From Chytridium lagenaria (Eukaryota > Chytridiomycota > Chytridiomycetes > Chytridiales > Chytridiaceae): a DNA stretch of 64,000 nt. The stretch lies in NCBI GenBank assembly GCA_025449115.1, contig JAHLKC010000018.1:62001-126000 (forward strand), in the 5' to 3' direction. Position numbers and translations under genes: made by a program. Below, piece after piece: positions 12,009-23,846 of the stretch. The notes beneath the pieces were generated by a model. The model saw nothing but the letters and a program-made list of their open reading frames with translations. It made no database searches and was not told where the DNA came from. Every line of letters begins with the position of its first letter. Positions within the stretch are counted from its first letter, which is position 1.

Positions 12009-12942
12009 CTAATTGTCTCGAACAACGACAATTGGAACCGGTGAATAGTGAATAAGATGGTCTAGATATACCCGATATACATGTTAATTAATTAAAAGGA
12101 ATATAATAGTGCTAAACTCACCAGAAACTGATCCTAACAGGAGCCTGTTTAACGGTCCCAAGCCCCTAGAGCCAACAACCAAAATGCAAGGCGCAGGCTC
12201 CACCACAGATGGCCGCATGCATACACTCAATGAAGCCTCATCTTTTCTTGCAACATGGTCCAGAATGCCCGACTCAACCGTATCACTTGCCACCGCAACA
12301 AGCTCGTAAGAGGGCATGATTAGATTCGCCTCATTTATCTTCAAGTAGATTTCATGGTTTAACAATTGCCGTTCTGCATCTTCGAGAATTGTAACAGCTT
12401 GTTGAAGGGCGAATCGTTGGACCGCGGACCTTCCAGCCGTGTCGTCCATACCAAACAACTTATCAAATGTCTCTTGCAAGACATCTGTTATATCGAGGTC
12501 CAAAATCCCAACGGAGAGGAGAATGAGATGGTCGTCTTCAACTCGGAAAACCTTTTTTCAGTGAAGCATCGAGCGAACGGGAGTAAGATAAAATGATATC
12601 GACATAGACTGAGAAAATTACATTACATTGTCGAGAGCCCATTTCAATGCATTATTTGAGCTAGATGAACCGTCAAGTGCTATTGAGCAAGTCTAGTCAG
12701 TGTATAGGGTGGGATAAACGTATAGAGATAAATGTGAATGCAAATTGATGCAGTAACGGGCCATGGATCATGCTCTAGTGGAATGATTACGCACCAACAT
12801 AGATGTACCTCTTGGGGCTAGCCTTCCACGAATCAGATATCCTTACGGCAGAACACTTGGTGGTGGCCCAGTTTGCGTTTAAGAAGTTTCCAGGCGTCTT
12901 GCTGTTCTGAGTCTCGATCGAGAGGGGCTCTGCATGCAGCAT
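12009..12942 (-). CDS. Universal stress protein (UspA-type) domain protein
   Basis: Four exons: 12942-12795, 12679-12627, 12551-12122, 12061-12009, with no frame break (227 residues). An in-frame stop just upstream fixes the ATG at 12942. The fold signatures are in order: YIYVALDGSSSSNNALKWAL (strand 1 and nucleotide-binding Asp), DDHLILLSVG, and the ATP-binding loop VVGSRGLGPLNRLLLGSVS matching G-2X-G-9X-G-S, ending SPVPIVVVRDN. Such proteins bind ATP or AMP and are induced by stress or growth arrest; their biochemical activity is generally unclear. An extra about 60-residue insertion between the second strand and the loop is longer than in bacterial UspA. A short polar leader precedes the domain. 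Confidence 0.9.
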
Positions 12943-13330
12943 TTCTTTGCTCTAATTCAACAATGAATCAAGTAGAACAGCTCAGTAATAGAGACGAAGG
13001 AGGTGTGACGGTCAATGTCGGTGACTCGGTGGAGAAGCAAATGAAGTCGGAATGACTCAATGTTAATTCAGACAATTTTCATATCCTGTACAAACAATAG
13101 ATTTGTTATTAATTGAACCGTTAAATACCCAAAAGATCTCCTTTTATTTTTAAAATAGCAAGACATGAGAAGAGCGAAAATGGCATATGCTCAGGTAAAT
13201 AATTAGAAGAAAACAAGAAAAAATAAGGATGATGGATGCAAATAAGCAGAAAAATATAATCTCTGTACCCAAAGTAGACATGCTGAAAGGAATTTCGATC
13301 CGAAGGGATTTTTTCGGACCCTAGAAGCCT
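12943..13330. other. Intergenic region
   Basis: Upstream flank of the stress protein gene and 3' flank of the first Argonaute gene. AT-rich; nothing else seen. Confidence 0.6.
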
Positions 13331-16300
13331 TCAAGTGAAATAAAACGTCTTCCTCATAGCCGGAGTAACTTCGAAGAAACTCTCCGCTGTAATACCGCCT
13401 CCACCAGATCCTCCGCTCATCATCGACACAGTGTCAGATCCAGTACCTCCAGGACGGAAGCAACGGGCGCGAGCGGCAACGAGATGAGCGTAATAGGCTG
13501 GCGGAACAATCGAAACCGCTCGAGTCCTTAATTCAGCAAACAATCAAACAAACAAACATACAAGAAAAAACAAAATACTCTTAGTGTGCGCTCATTAGAC
13601 GAAAAACTAAGAATAATAATGTTTTTGCTTACGCCCTTGCATAAAGATAGCACATCCTGTAAGTTATCTCCTGAAGGTCATCGGGATTGAATTTGTTTTC
13701 GTCATACAGTACGTGATAGTGAGCGGCCCTTGAGGTCCCCTGAAGACCGGGATGGGAGTTTAAGAAAAAATCAAACTCGAACGGATGCACAATGCCTATC
13801 AACATCAAGATCAATGAGAAAGGGAACTTGAGGAAAGACAGCAACCCACCCGTGTCGACGACAGTTCCTGGAGGTATATTCCCGGACCGGTCGGCGTCTG
13901 CCGGATCTTTGACAAAAAACCTTGTCCCATGACGTTTATTGACAACAACGAAAGTCAACTTAATGTCAACACCGAGTTCTCTAAAAGCTTTCTTCAAGCT
14001 TTGAACTTCATGAAGGGCGACCTCCGCAAATTGGCCTTCCGAAACGCCGTCACGGTAAAAGATAACACGCTGCGGAGAGCGACCTCCCGCCTTCTCACGA
14101 AACTGATTGCCTAGTTCCCGGAACATTCCTCCCAAATCTCCAATGATCTCTTTGCGCGGTGGTTGGACGCGAATAGCGGCACGGTACTCGGCAAACCTAA
14201 CGGAAAAGGGAGTCAACTACCCAAAAAGAAAAATCAATAATCCACAAGCATCAACTTACTTGGAGTCCATTGAGGCAGCAACTGCCGCAATCGAAACGCC
14301 TCCATCAGCACCGGGGGGCGGGTGGGTGACGTCGGCTCCCATAATCATCGTTGGAATAGGCTGTCCAAGCACATTCAAATTCGCCTTGGGCTCAACTGCA
14401 AGGTTCACACCGCCCAACTTCGCATTAATCTTAAGAGCAAGGTTAACCACCAATCCTGGCTTAGAACGGTCGCAATGCTTTGCCTGAAAACATTGCGTCA
14501 TGATGTTCAGACGAGTCTCGGCAACAAGCTTAATCTCCTCATAAAGACCCTAACAACCAGTCAAACGAAAATATAGTATTAGCAAGACAACGCAGCAGCA
14601 GGGGAAGAACACCTGGAAAATGGAAGAGTATGGGGGAAACTCACGGTAGGTCTGTCAATAACGCAAAATATTATGTGCCCCGCTCCCTCGACAGGGGTTA
14701 TACCATTCTTTGCATAGGCATTGGCTTCTGCAAGAGTTTGCTCGACTGTCCGACCCTCCTGATACAAAACCACCCTATTCCAATCCCTGTCAGCAACTTT
14801 CATTCCTTTGTCTTTGCAAGCATCCAGCAAGCTCTTCATGAAAGCTAAAAGATTATCGTGCTGAAATCTCGCTCCTTGGAATACAGCAACACCATATGTG
14901 TAGAGGCTGGCAGCTTTATAAAACTTGTGAGGACCCCTTGAGAAATCAAAGACGCCGTTATTGGGCTGCGCTTCTGCGTTGGCGCCGCAGAGAAGAGACG
15001 GAGATTTAAGAACGCGAGCCTGAACCTCCTTCATATTACCATCAATCGCAACACCCCACTTTTTCAGAAAGCCTTCGGTGTCAGTATCATGCAGCGTACT
15101 GACGATAAAATCATGGCAAAAAAAAAAACACCGTTAGCCTTTGATAAGCGGGTAGCCATTCAAAGAACCCTAAAACTCACCGCCGACCAATTTCGATCTT
15201 TCCCCTTCTCGATGTAGGCTGAACAGCAGTAATCTTGATGATCGAGGCTGTCTGCGCATCACTCAGCTTTCCAATATGTCGCTGTCCCGGCCTAACGGAT
15301 GCACACTCCATCGGAATCAAAATGTTCCCACTTGCACCAGCGCAGAGAAGAGGGAGCATAGGATACTTTAGCTTTCGTCCAATCGTGTCCGCAAAGTACC
15401 GAAAGACTGTTGTTTGTCGACCGTCCACATCAAATTTGGCGTCGGTCGCGTTGTTACGGCCAAGTCTTTTAATCTTGTACCGGCGACGGCCAGTGTTACG
15501 GTAGTTGATGTCAACAATAACATTGCTGAGGAATTTAGAAAGACTTATGAACTTGGATGAGGTGGGTTTATAAGCTTGGAAAAGGTATAAGCGTCACCAA
15601 TCACGGAATCGATGTTTTTGTGACCCAAAAAGCCAGCTACAACCTCGTGAACGATTCCTATGTAAGAACGTGAGAAATCCATGACGAGAAAAGGCAATAG
15701 TAAAATGGCTCACCAGTTTGGTAGTAGCACGACGTCGCCACATCAATATTCAATAACAGCTGCTTGTAAGTAGGTCTGATGCTCTGTTTCCAACCCTGGT
15801 AAGCATTCAGACCTTCTGGAACGAACATCGGCGTCTGAGGAGCGTAAAACGAAGCACCCGTGGTCTTGGGTATCGACATAAAGAGCATGCTCGGGCGATA
15901 CTTGAGAAGAACATCAAGGACCTGGATAGCGTCACGCGGTGCCTCCTCTTCGCCTTTATTCTCCATAAAACGCACAAGGCGTTCCATATTGACGACTGCA
16001 GCTAATTTTACGGTCACATCGAATGTCTGTTGACTGGAGGAAATAAGATAATGAGTGATAAAGTTATGAATGGAGGGGAGTAAAACACCAACCGCCCCTC
16101 AGACTTGTCGTCTTCGTCAACATAGATCACCGTGTCGGAACTTTGTCGCCCTCCCTCAACTTCATCTTCTTCGGAGAATATAGATTCTTGCGGCCATCGT
16201 AGCAAGAAGCGCAGCCTCCGTTCCGATCATACGTTTCCATATCTCAATAACCCGACGATTAATCGGCGGCGTCGTTTCAGGCTTGATATCAATATCTATC

Positions 16301-16881
16301 AAACAGAAGAAAAAACAAAAAATAATGGTGAATTGATCAGTCGAACCGACGAGTTGAAAAAACAACCAGTAATAAGCTTCAACGAGAAATGTAAAGCAAA
16401 AATAAACCCTACCATAATGATAACAATCCGTTCCAGGTATCTTCATACCATAGTGGTTTGCCAACAATCGAATCATTCTCCCTTTCGTCCCCGCCGCCCG
16501 GTTCGGTCTCGCAGGTCTCGCACATTCCCTCAACACCAATTTATAATCCAACTCCATCGCAAGCTGATCCCCCGGATCAACAAGTTTCATTGGAACACCC
16601 ATAGGAAGCTCTTCAATATTCAATGGTGGTCGAGAAGGCGCTCCACCACCACGGTCTCCTCCTCCTCCGCGACCACCACTGTAACCTCTACCTCCGCCTC
16701 CACGACCTCCCCTGTCTCCTCCATATCCACCCCTCTCTCCACCGTATCCCCCTCGACTTTCACCTCTACCGCGTCCACCGCCACCCCTCTCACCGTAACC
16801 TCCGCCACCGCGGTCTCCTCGACCTCCACGGAACCCTCCCCGTTCACCCCCACGTCCTCGCCCGCGTCCACGGTCAGCCAT
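13331..16881 (-). CDS. AGO: Argonaute 1 (slicer-type, RGG-rich N-terminus)
   Basis: Nine exons (16881-16413, 16295-16093, 16033-15714, 15657-15181, 15098-14645, 14549-14260, 14196-13850, 13795-13633, 13526-13331). The N-terminal about 75 residues are RGG/GRG repeats, a typical target of arginine methylation. The N, linker-1 ([20 protein letters not shown]), PAZ (RYKIKRLG...TVFRYFADTIG), MID and PIWI domains follow. All four PIWI catalytic residues are present: [14 protein letters not shown] (D), [14 protein letters not shown] (glutamate finger), [10 protein letters not shown] (D) and [12 protein letters not shown] (H), so slicing is expected. It would bind small RNAs for RNA silencing. Frame breaks near 16203, 16165 and 15577 each need one base (the last at a T4 run). 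Close paralogue of the gene at 18.6-22.4 kb, same strand, same exon plan. Confidence 0.93.
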
Positions 16882-16982
16882 AGTTTAAATCAGATTCCTC
16901 TAGTTTCGTCTTTTAGGTTGCGCGCGCCTTAAAGGAAGAAAGCCGAAAAGAAACAAAATGAAAAAAATGCAAGTCGGTGGAG

Positions 16983-16991
16983 GGTTTATAT
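16983..16991 (-). promoter_or_regulatory. Possible TATA box for Argonaute 1
   Basis: Read on the minus strand, GATATAAACC lies about 100 bases before the ATG at 16881. Position and sequence fit a fungal TATA element. Confidence 0.4.
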
Positions 16992-17226
16992 CAACCTCTA
17001 GCTTCTCCTTCCATGTGATCTGTTGTTAAAGTGGGAGACTTCACGGTGGGTAAGCATATGACACGTGAAACAAACGCGTCGTGGTGCTGCAACTTTCAAA
17101 ATGTAAATGGTTTTCGACATGATTTTGAAGAAACTATGAACGGCGCGGAAAAATAGTCTCACCGCGTTCTTATTCCATAACGCCCCTTGGATCCGCATTA
17201 GCGAACTTGGGCGTGATCTCCGTGCA

Positions 17227-18129
17227 TTGCTTCATTCTGTTGCCATTCCTGCAAACCTCTTCTATGTTCACCAGACGTCCACCGTTGGTCTCACTGTCCA
17301 CCTTGACGCTATAATATCCAGCCTGCTTTACAGTTATATAGAGTCCGCTAATAATTGGTGCCTCCGACGTCAAGAAATTCGTAGCCCTTCCGCCATTATT
17401 CCTCACGAAATGACCGTACTTTCCGAAAAACACCTTTGCGACGCTCTCGTGAAATACCTCACGCGGTTCTTTGCCTTAACAAGATACCGTCTTACTCCGA
17501 ATCCCCATTCTATATCGACAAGGAATGCCTCTCCATCAACGGTCAACAACCCCTATGGGCAACAAATCCATCTCCTTAACGGTGCCTCCTGCACAAGTCG
17601 GAATTGTTCCGCTCCTCTTGCCAAGGTGAGTAAATCATTCCAAACACTTGCATGCATCCCAATAAAACGTAACCCCTTCTTCCTGTTTGGCCTACAGTGC
17701 TCGAGGAAGCAGTTGAAGGTGCCAGGCGACTTATGCTTGGGAGGTCAGGCTTGCCCTAACGGATTTGGTGAACCCTCCCTGGCGGAAGACATGGCTTGGA
17801 TGCCTCGATCCCTCGCTCTGCTGGCAGAATTTACATTCAAAAATTGCTGCTGGATTGTCACCGATGGAGGCACTCCATGCCACAGTCACGACGTCTTCTT
17901 TATTCCTTGTCTGTTTTTTCTTTTCCATCATCCTTATCGCATATGTGGCCCACTATTGGGCGAAAGCATTTGTGAGGCCGTTTAGTCCATATGTAAGTGG
18001 TGTTTAAATTTTTGCTCTACTTTAATTCACTGTTCAATGATCAACCACTAAAACTTGCATGTTTATTGTGTTTGTCATCCGTATATATAGTCAATACAGC
18101 TCGTAAAGAATACCTCGCGGCAACAATAG
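17227..18129 (+). CDS. Cys-rich single-pass membrane protein (model uncertain)
   Basis: Sits on the strand opposite both Argonautes. Two introns have strong signals: 17626-17697 (GTGAGT...CCTACAG, 72 nt) and 17993-18090 (GTAAGT...ATATATAG). Around the first is a Cys-rich stretch (GASCTSRNCSAPLAK, then CSRKQLKVPGDLCLGGQACP). After a frame shift near 17790 a single hydrophobic helix appears (SSLFLVCFFFSIILIAYVAH), followed by a short basic tail that ends cleanly after the second intron (SIQLVKNTSRQQQ, stop at 18127). This fits a type I membrane protein with a disulphide-rich ectodomain. The true start is unknown; 17227 is only the first in-frame ATG, and no signal peptide is visible. I do not recognise the family. 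An open minus-strand frame at 17170-17433 competes with the 5' part. Confidence 0.4.
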
Positions 18130-18605
18130 TAAAGACAAGGTCCACGACATGCCTTATAAATAGCCACCCTTCACAGTCTGTGTAACGGCAGTCACAATAA
18201 ACTATATTCGGGTTTTCACAGACTTCGGTCTCCTTTACAGGTTGTGGCCTTCAAGGAGACGCTCCGTCTTCATTTTTTTCTGTGATAGAAAGAATAGCAA
18301 AGCGGTAAAACCGACGATATCCCAGTCACACATATTTTTTTGTTTTTGTTCAAACTTCAATGAGACTTCCATCGAAAAAAACAAACGGGGCGGATAGCCG
18401 CTGAAAAAGAAACTGAAGAAAAAAAAAAAGAAAGAACAAAAGGTATAAAGAAAAGGGAGTTACGTGGAAATGGATTTTTCAAACTGGGGACCTGCAAGAC
18501 TGGAAATTGGGGGTAAAGGAATGGGGAGAGTGAAAAGGAAAAGCAAAAAAAAAGGGTGGATAAAAACGGAAAGGGGAGGGCAACAAAGTTGAGAAACGTC
18601 TAACT
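18130..18605. other. Intergenic region between convergent genes
   Basis: A/G-rich with an A11-type run near 18420; probably the 3' UTRs of the membrane protein gene and Argonaute 2. No gene seen. Confidence 0.55.
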
Positions 18606-21600
18606 TTAAGTAAAGTAAAACGTCTTCTTCATGCCAGGAGTGACCTCAAAGAAGCTCTCGGCCGTTATGTTGCCGGACCCTCCACTCATGAGAGACACCG
18701 TGTCAGATCCAGTGCCTCCAGGGCGGAAACAAGGGCACGAGCAGCGACAAGATGAGCGTAGTAAGCGGTGGGACGATCGAAACGGCTCGGGAACTGGAAA
18801 CAAATAAGTATGTATAAGAGGGAACGGAGAAGAGATCAGGCAAAATACTCACGCCCTAGCGTATAGGTAGCACAACCTGTACGTGATCTCCTGAAGCTCA
18901 TCGGACGTAAACTTGTTGTCGTCATAGAGAACGTGGTAATGTGCCGCACGCGAGGTTCCCTGAAGTCCCTGATGCGAGTTTAAGAAGAAGTCGAACTCGA
19001 AAGGGTGAACGACACCTTTTTTTAAGAAATCAAAACGTTAATAAAAACCAAAAGCATGTCATTCAAAGGACAAACAGCAAATTTTTTAAAAAAAAAAAAT
19101 GAAAGTACTTACCCGTGTCAACCACGGTCCCCGCCATCAAGTTGCCATTCCTATCACCATCCTTAGAATCTCTCACGAAAAACCTCGTTCCATGACGCTT
19201 GTTCACAACCAAAAACGTCAGTTTGATATCGCTGTGCCCCATTTCCTTAAACAATTTCTTGAGCTCTGCACCTCTTGAAGCGCAACCTCCCCAAACTGTC
19301 CCTCAGAGACACCGTCACGATAAAAGACGACGCGCTTTGGAACAACCCTAGTCTTGTCTTCAAACTGCTTGAACAGCTCCTTACACGCTCCGCCGAGGTC
19401 TCCTATAATCTCCTTGCGAGGGGGTTGGACGCGGATGGCGGCACGATACTCAGCGTACCTTTATTTAAAAAAAGAGTTGTCAATATGATGTGCGAGAAGA
19501 TAGGACACTGTAACGTAAAATCAAGAGGTGAACAGTACTCACTTAGAGTCCATGGATCCAACAACAGCGGCAATTGAAACCCCACCACCAGCTCCAGGGG
19601 GTGGATGGGTCACATCGGCGCCCATAACTATCGTAGGAATACCGTCTCCAAGCCTATTAAGACTTGTCTTTGGTTCAACCGCAAGTTAACACCGCCCAAC
19701 TTGGCGTTAATCTTTAAAGCAAGGTTGACAGTTACTCCGGGTTTGGTGCGTTCGCAGTGCCTCGCCTGGAAACACTGCGTCATAATGTTAAGACGAGTCT
19801 CAGCCACAAGCTTAATCTCCTCGTAAAAGCCCTACATTGAAAATAGATTAAATCCAAGATTTTACATCTCCACCAAACAATGAAAATAAAGATTCCAACA
19901 AAAAACTAGGTATATCTTACCGAGCCTTTGTCAAAAACGCAAAAGATCATGTGAACACAGGTTACAACAGTCGGAGGCGGGGGCGTTATTCCATCCTTCG
20001 CAAGCTCATTTACCTCCGCCAAAGTTTGCTCAACACTCCTATTACCCTGATAGACTATGATCTTGTTCCAATCCCTCTTAGACACATCTATTCCCTTCTC
20101 CCTACACGAACCCAGCAAATTCTCCATAAAGTCAATAAGGCTCTCATGCTTGAAGTACTTTGGGTTCCCAAACACCGCAACACCGTACGTGTACAGCTTT
20201 CCCGGCTTGTAAAACGCCTGAGGAACTTTGGAGAAGTCAAAGGCGCCGTTGCTGTGTTTGATATCGCCGGTACCACTTTGGCCTTTTTGACCACTCAGGA
20301 CGGGAGGAGGGAGAATACGGGCATTGACTTCCCGCATGTTGGGACTAATGTGACGCCCCAATCTTAAGAAAGCTCTCCTGATCCTTGGCACTGTGAAGAG
20401 TGCTATGTAGGGCAAATTAAAGAAAATATAGAATATTTAGTAAAAGCGACAACGAACTAATGAATAGACAGAAAAACAAGAACCAGCACACGAGCTTACG
20501 TCCGACCCTGTCAATCTTAGACTTCCTTATTCCCGGTTGCACAGCCGTAATCTTGATGATATCAGCCGTCTGGGCGTCACTCAACTTTCCGATATGGCGC
20601 TGTCCAGACCTCACAATAGCGCATTCCATCGGGATAAAGAATATTACCGTCAGCGCCACAAACAAAGAACAGGAAGCATAGGATACGTCAATTTCAGTTT
20701 GAACGTGTCCGCAAAATACTTGGTGACAGTCGTCTTGCGACCGTTCACGTCAACAGGAGCCTGATCGCAGTTAACCGCGCCCAAGCCTCATAATTTTGTA
20801 CCGACGTCGACCTGTTGGTGCGGTAGTCGATGTCGATAGACAGATGTCCGAGGAACTTGGAAAGACGCTGGAACTCGAGAGAGGTAGGATTGACGAGCCT
20901 TTGAAAAAGATACTTATCGCTTAAACACCTCGCGAATGTCGTTTTTCCCGAAGAAACCAGCAACGACCTCGTAAACACGACCTAAATATTAATCAGGTTT
21001 AAATATACAGAAATAAGAAAGGTTGATGGCAGTGTAGCACAGAATGATAACTCACCAGCCTGGTAGTAACATGACGTCGACATATCAATGTTAAGCAATA
21101 AGTCCTTGTACGTCGGTCGAATACTCTGCTTCCACCCCTGGAAAGCAGCCAAACCGTCCGAAAATGAACACCGGAGTCTGAGGCCCGTAGAATGAAGCGC
21201 CGGGTACTCTTGGAAATCGACATAAATAACATGGTGGGCCGGTACTTTAGAAGCACGTCAAGGACCTGGATAGCGTCCCGAGGCGCCTCCGTTTCTCCGG
21301 TGTTATTAAGGTATCGAACAAGACGCTCCATGTTAACGACGGCGACAAGTTTAACCGTAACGTTAAACTTTTGTTGACTGGTGAAAGAGCAACCGGCGAG
21401 GGAACCATGTATTTAGAGATAATAAAAAAGAGTAAAAAAGGAGCATAAGATCGAATAACACTAACCGCTTTTCGGTTTGTCCTCACTATCGACATAGACC
21501 ACCGTGGAAGAATTACCTTCAGCACTTTCAATGTCTTCAATGACCAACTTCTTGGGCGTGTACAGGTTTTTGCGACCATCGTAGCAAGCCAACTTGGTTT

Positions 21601-22360
21601 GTGATGGACCTCCCTTCATAGCTTTCCAAAGCTCGATAACCTTACGATTGATCGCAGGAGTCGTCTCCGGCTTAATGTCCACATCTTTAGTAAAACAGAG
21701 GGTTAATGGGGGTAAAGCTACCAACTCCAGAGGTAGTCACAAAGCACAAAACTCAATGAAATAAACTTTGATATAAAGGGAAAAAACCATTACCTAATGG
21801 AAGCAGTCAGACCCGGGAATCTTCATAGCGTAGTGGTTCGCCAACAGCTTAATCGCTCTACCCCTTACACCAGGGGCGTTGTTTGGACGGCTTGGTCGCA
21901 CGCGCTCTTGGATAACGAGATCGTAGTCAAGCTTGAAAGCAAGCTGTTCGACGGGGTCCTCAAACATTTGCATTGCAACGCCGGGAGGAGCGGGAGGAAT
22001 GAGGACCGAAGGAGCGCGAGAAGGTGGGCCAGTGGAGCCCCTAGACGGAGCATTGTCATACCCTCCACCTCCACCACGGCCACCACCTCGGCCACCACCA
22101 CCTCCACCATCACCTCCACCACGGCCACCACCTCGGCCACCACCGCCTCCACCATCACCTCCACCACGGCCACCACCTCGGCCGCCACCACCACGGCCAC
22201 CTCCACCATCACCTCCACCACGGCCACCACCTCGGCCGCCACCACCACCTCCACCTCCACCTCGACCGCCACCGCCACCTCCACCATCACCTCCACCTCG
22301 ACCTCCACCTCGACCCCCACCACCTCGACCCCCACCTCCACCACGACCACGATCAGCCAT
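18606..22360 (-). CDS. AGO: Argonaute 2 (slicer-type, Gly-rich minisatellite N-terminus)
   Basis: Paralogue of Argonaute 1 with the same domain order, beginning at ATG 22360 ([10 protein letters not shown]). The N-terminal about 105 residues are nearly pure Gly with regular Arg ([13 protein letters not shown]). Conserved landmarks: [11 protein letters not shown] (linker), [11 protein letters not shown] and MID segments, then PIWI with [16 protein letters not shown] (D), [15 protein letters not shown] (E), [14 protein letters not shown] (D) and [15 protein letters not shown] (H). The tetrad is complete, so slicer activity is expected. The C-terminus ([20 protein letters not shown]) matches its neighbour almost exactly. 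At least six single-base frame breaks are visible, for example near 18745, 18780, 19265, 21210 and 20770, more than in Argonaute 1. Because the catalytic motifs are intact, consensus error is likelier than decay, but a dying duplicate is a real alternative. Confidence 0.88.
22062..22345. repeat. 45-bp GGN minisatellite in Argonaute 2
   Basis: On the plus strand the unit is 'ccaccacggccaccacctcg' followed by 'gccaccaccacctccaccat' and 'cacct' (45 bp), repeated about four times with partial units either side. It encodes 15-residue Gly/Arg/Asp units on the minus strand. Length is likely to vary between isolates. Confidence 0.75.
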
Positions 22361-23846
22361 AGTCAAGGCGCAAGAATAAAGACAATAAAAAGAGAGGCGA
22401 AAAACTTAAACACAAGCAAGGGGACGCCTAGAATGTGTGAACAATTGTAGTGGACGTCCTAATCTGTGTGTAGGGGAGACAACGAATGTGAGTGACAGAA
22501 GCATAGAGTATGGAATAGATGGAAGGGTTGAGGTGAGTTAAAGATCGTAGGTGGTTAAGCATAACACGCAGTACTCGACGTTGTCCGATTCACCCTCCAT
22601 TTAACTTTGGTATCTCACATCCACTGGGAATCCGCTTCTCACCCTATCGTAAAAAACGCCATCATGGCATCACACTCTCACACACACCCCTCGCCCCCAA
22701 CCTCTCACGATAATATCATGATACATCTAGGTCATCACAAAAAGAGCACGCAACGAAGGGCTAAAAAAAAACTATCTCAGTTCAACAGTTCCCTTTGTAT
22801 CATCACCCTTTCATTCTACACCAAGCCTGCATTCCCTTGCCACGTCGATGACAGCGTCACAACCTTTCTCAAGTAGACCAAGTCATCCCTCCCAATGGAT
22901 CCTTATGCAGCATACCATACCATACACTCTCGCAAGGACAGCATCTGTGCGTAGAAGAGGAGAGACAGCACTCACCAAGATAATCAAAGCGACACAGTAA
23001 ACGAGAAGAGTCCTGTACGAGGTCTCAACAGAGATAACGAAGGGAGTGATATGAGAACCAGCAATTTGACCTATAGAATGGAAAGGTTTCTTTCCTTCTG
23101 GGTTGGGGGGAAACGAAAAGCTTGCTGGCCCTTTTTATACCCATTTTTCTACTATTTAATAAATTATTGTGTAAATAAATAAATAAAAATAATATAAATT
23201 GCCGTCATTGTACTACCATACGGATATTTCATCGAAATGTCAAATCAAACTACAAATTACATATGCGTTCTTCAACGAGATTCATCAAAATCGTTTCTTT
23301 CTTGGTTATGATGTATTATATAAGAATGCGGCTTCTTTCTGTAATGAAATATCTGATGATGAGTTATATGACAGGGACGCGTCAGTGATTTCAAAAACTG
23401 AAGCTAAGACGCGTTGGCAGGAGACAATTTCTTTTAATCATGTTGGTTGACGTTCATTCACTATTATATACATACTGGTCTTTCCGTATCCAATGAGTTG
23501 ACTTGTATACTCAAAGTTGTGTCACCTAAAAGCCATATACATATTAGTTGCTGATTGTGTTGTTCATATTTAATATTTATATTTTCAATTTTCCTTTCAT
23601 GCCTTGCAACAAATATTATGAGGACAGCAGCGCCCAAGACTTCCACCAAACAACCAATTCCAAAAAAAAAAAACCGAAAAAAACAGCGTGCAATGAAACA
23701 ATCAAGCTAAGCAAAATAGCAGCGGCGTGTTTTGCGCAGGTGATAATAGAACAGGGAGATATGTGTCAAATCTTTGGATGTGCAGATAACGTGGGGGGTT
23801 TGTAACTATAAAAAATAGAGTAAAACAAACAAGAAAACATAGAAGG
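22361..23846. other. Intergenic region with a possible unassigned minus-strand transcript
   Basis: 5' flank of Argonaute 2. Around 23130-23146 the minus strand reads GGGTATAAAAAGGGCC, a good TATA element, and 150 bases downstream a good splice donor (CTTGGTGAGTG, near 22978) follows an open frame that lacks any ATG. This may be a non-coding transcript or an unrecognised small gene. From 23160 to 23840 the sequence is AT-rich with no supported feature. Confidence 0.35.

Noticed and set aside
22062..22345. Possible CRISPR-like array
   Set aside because: Tandem protein-coding repeat in a eukaryotic gene; no distinct spacers.
21797..22450. Long plus-strand Thr- or Pro-rich ORFs
   Set aside because: Shadows of the GGN minisatellite of Argonaute 2 in the antisense frames.
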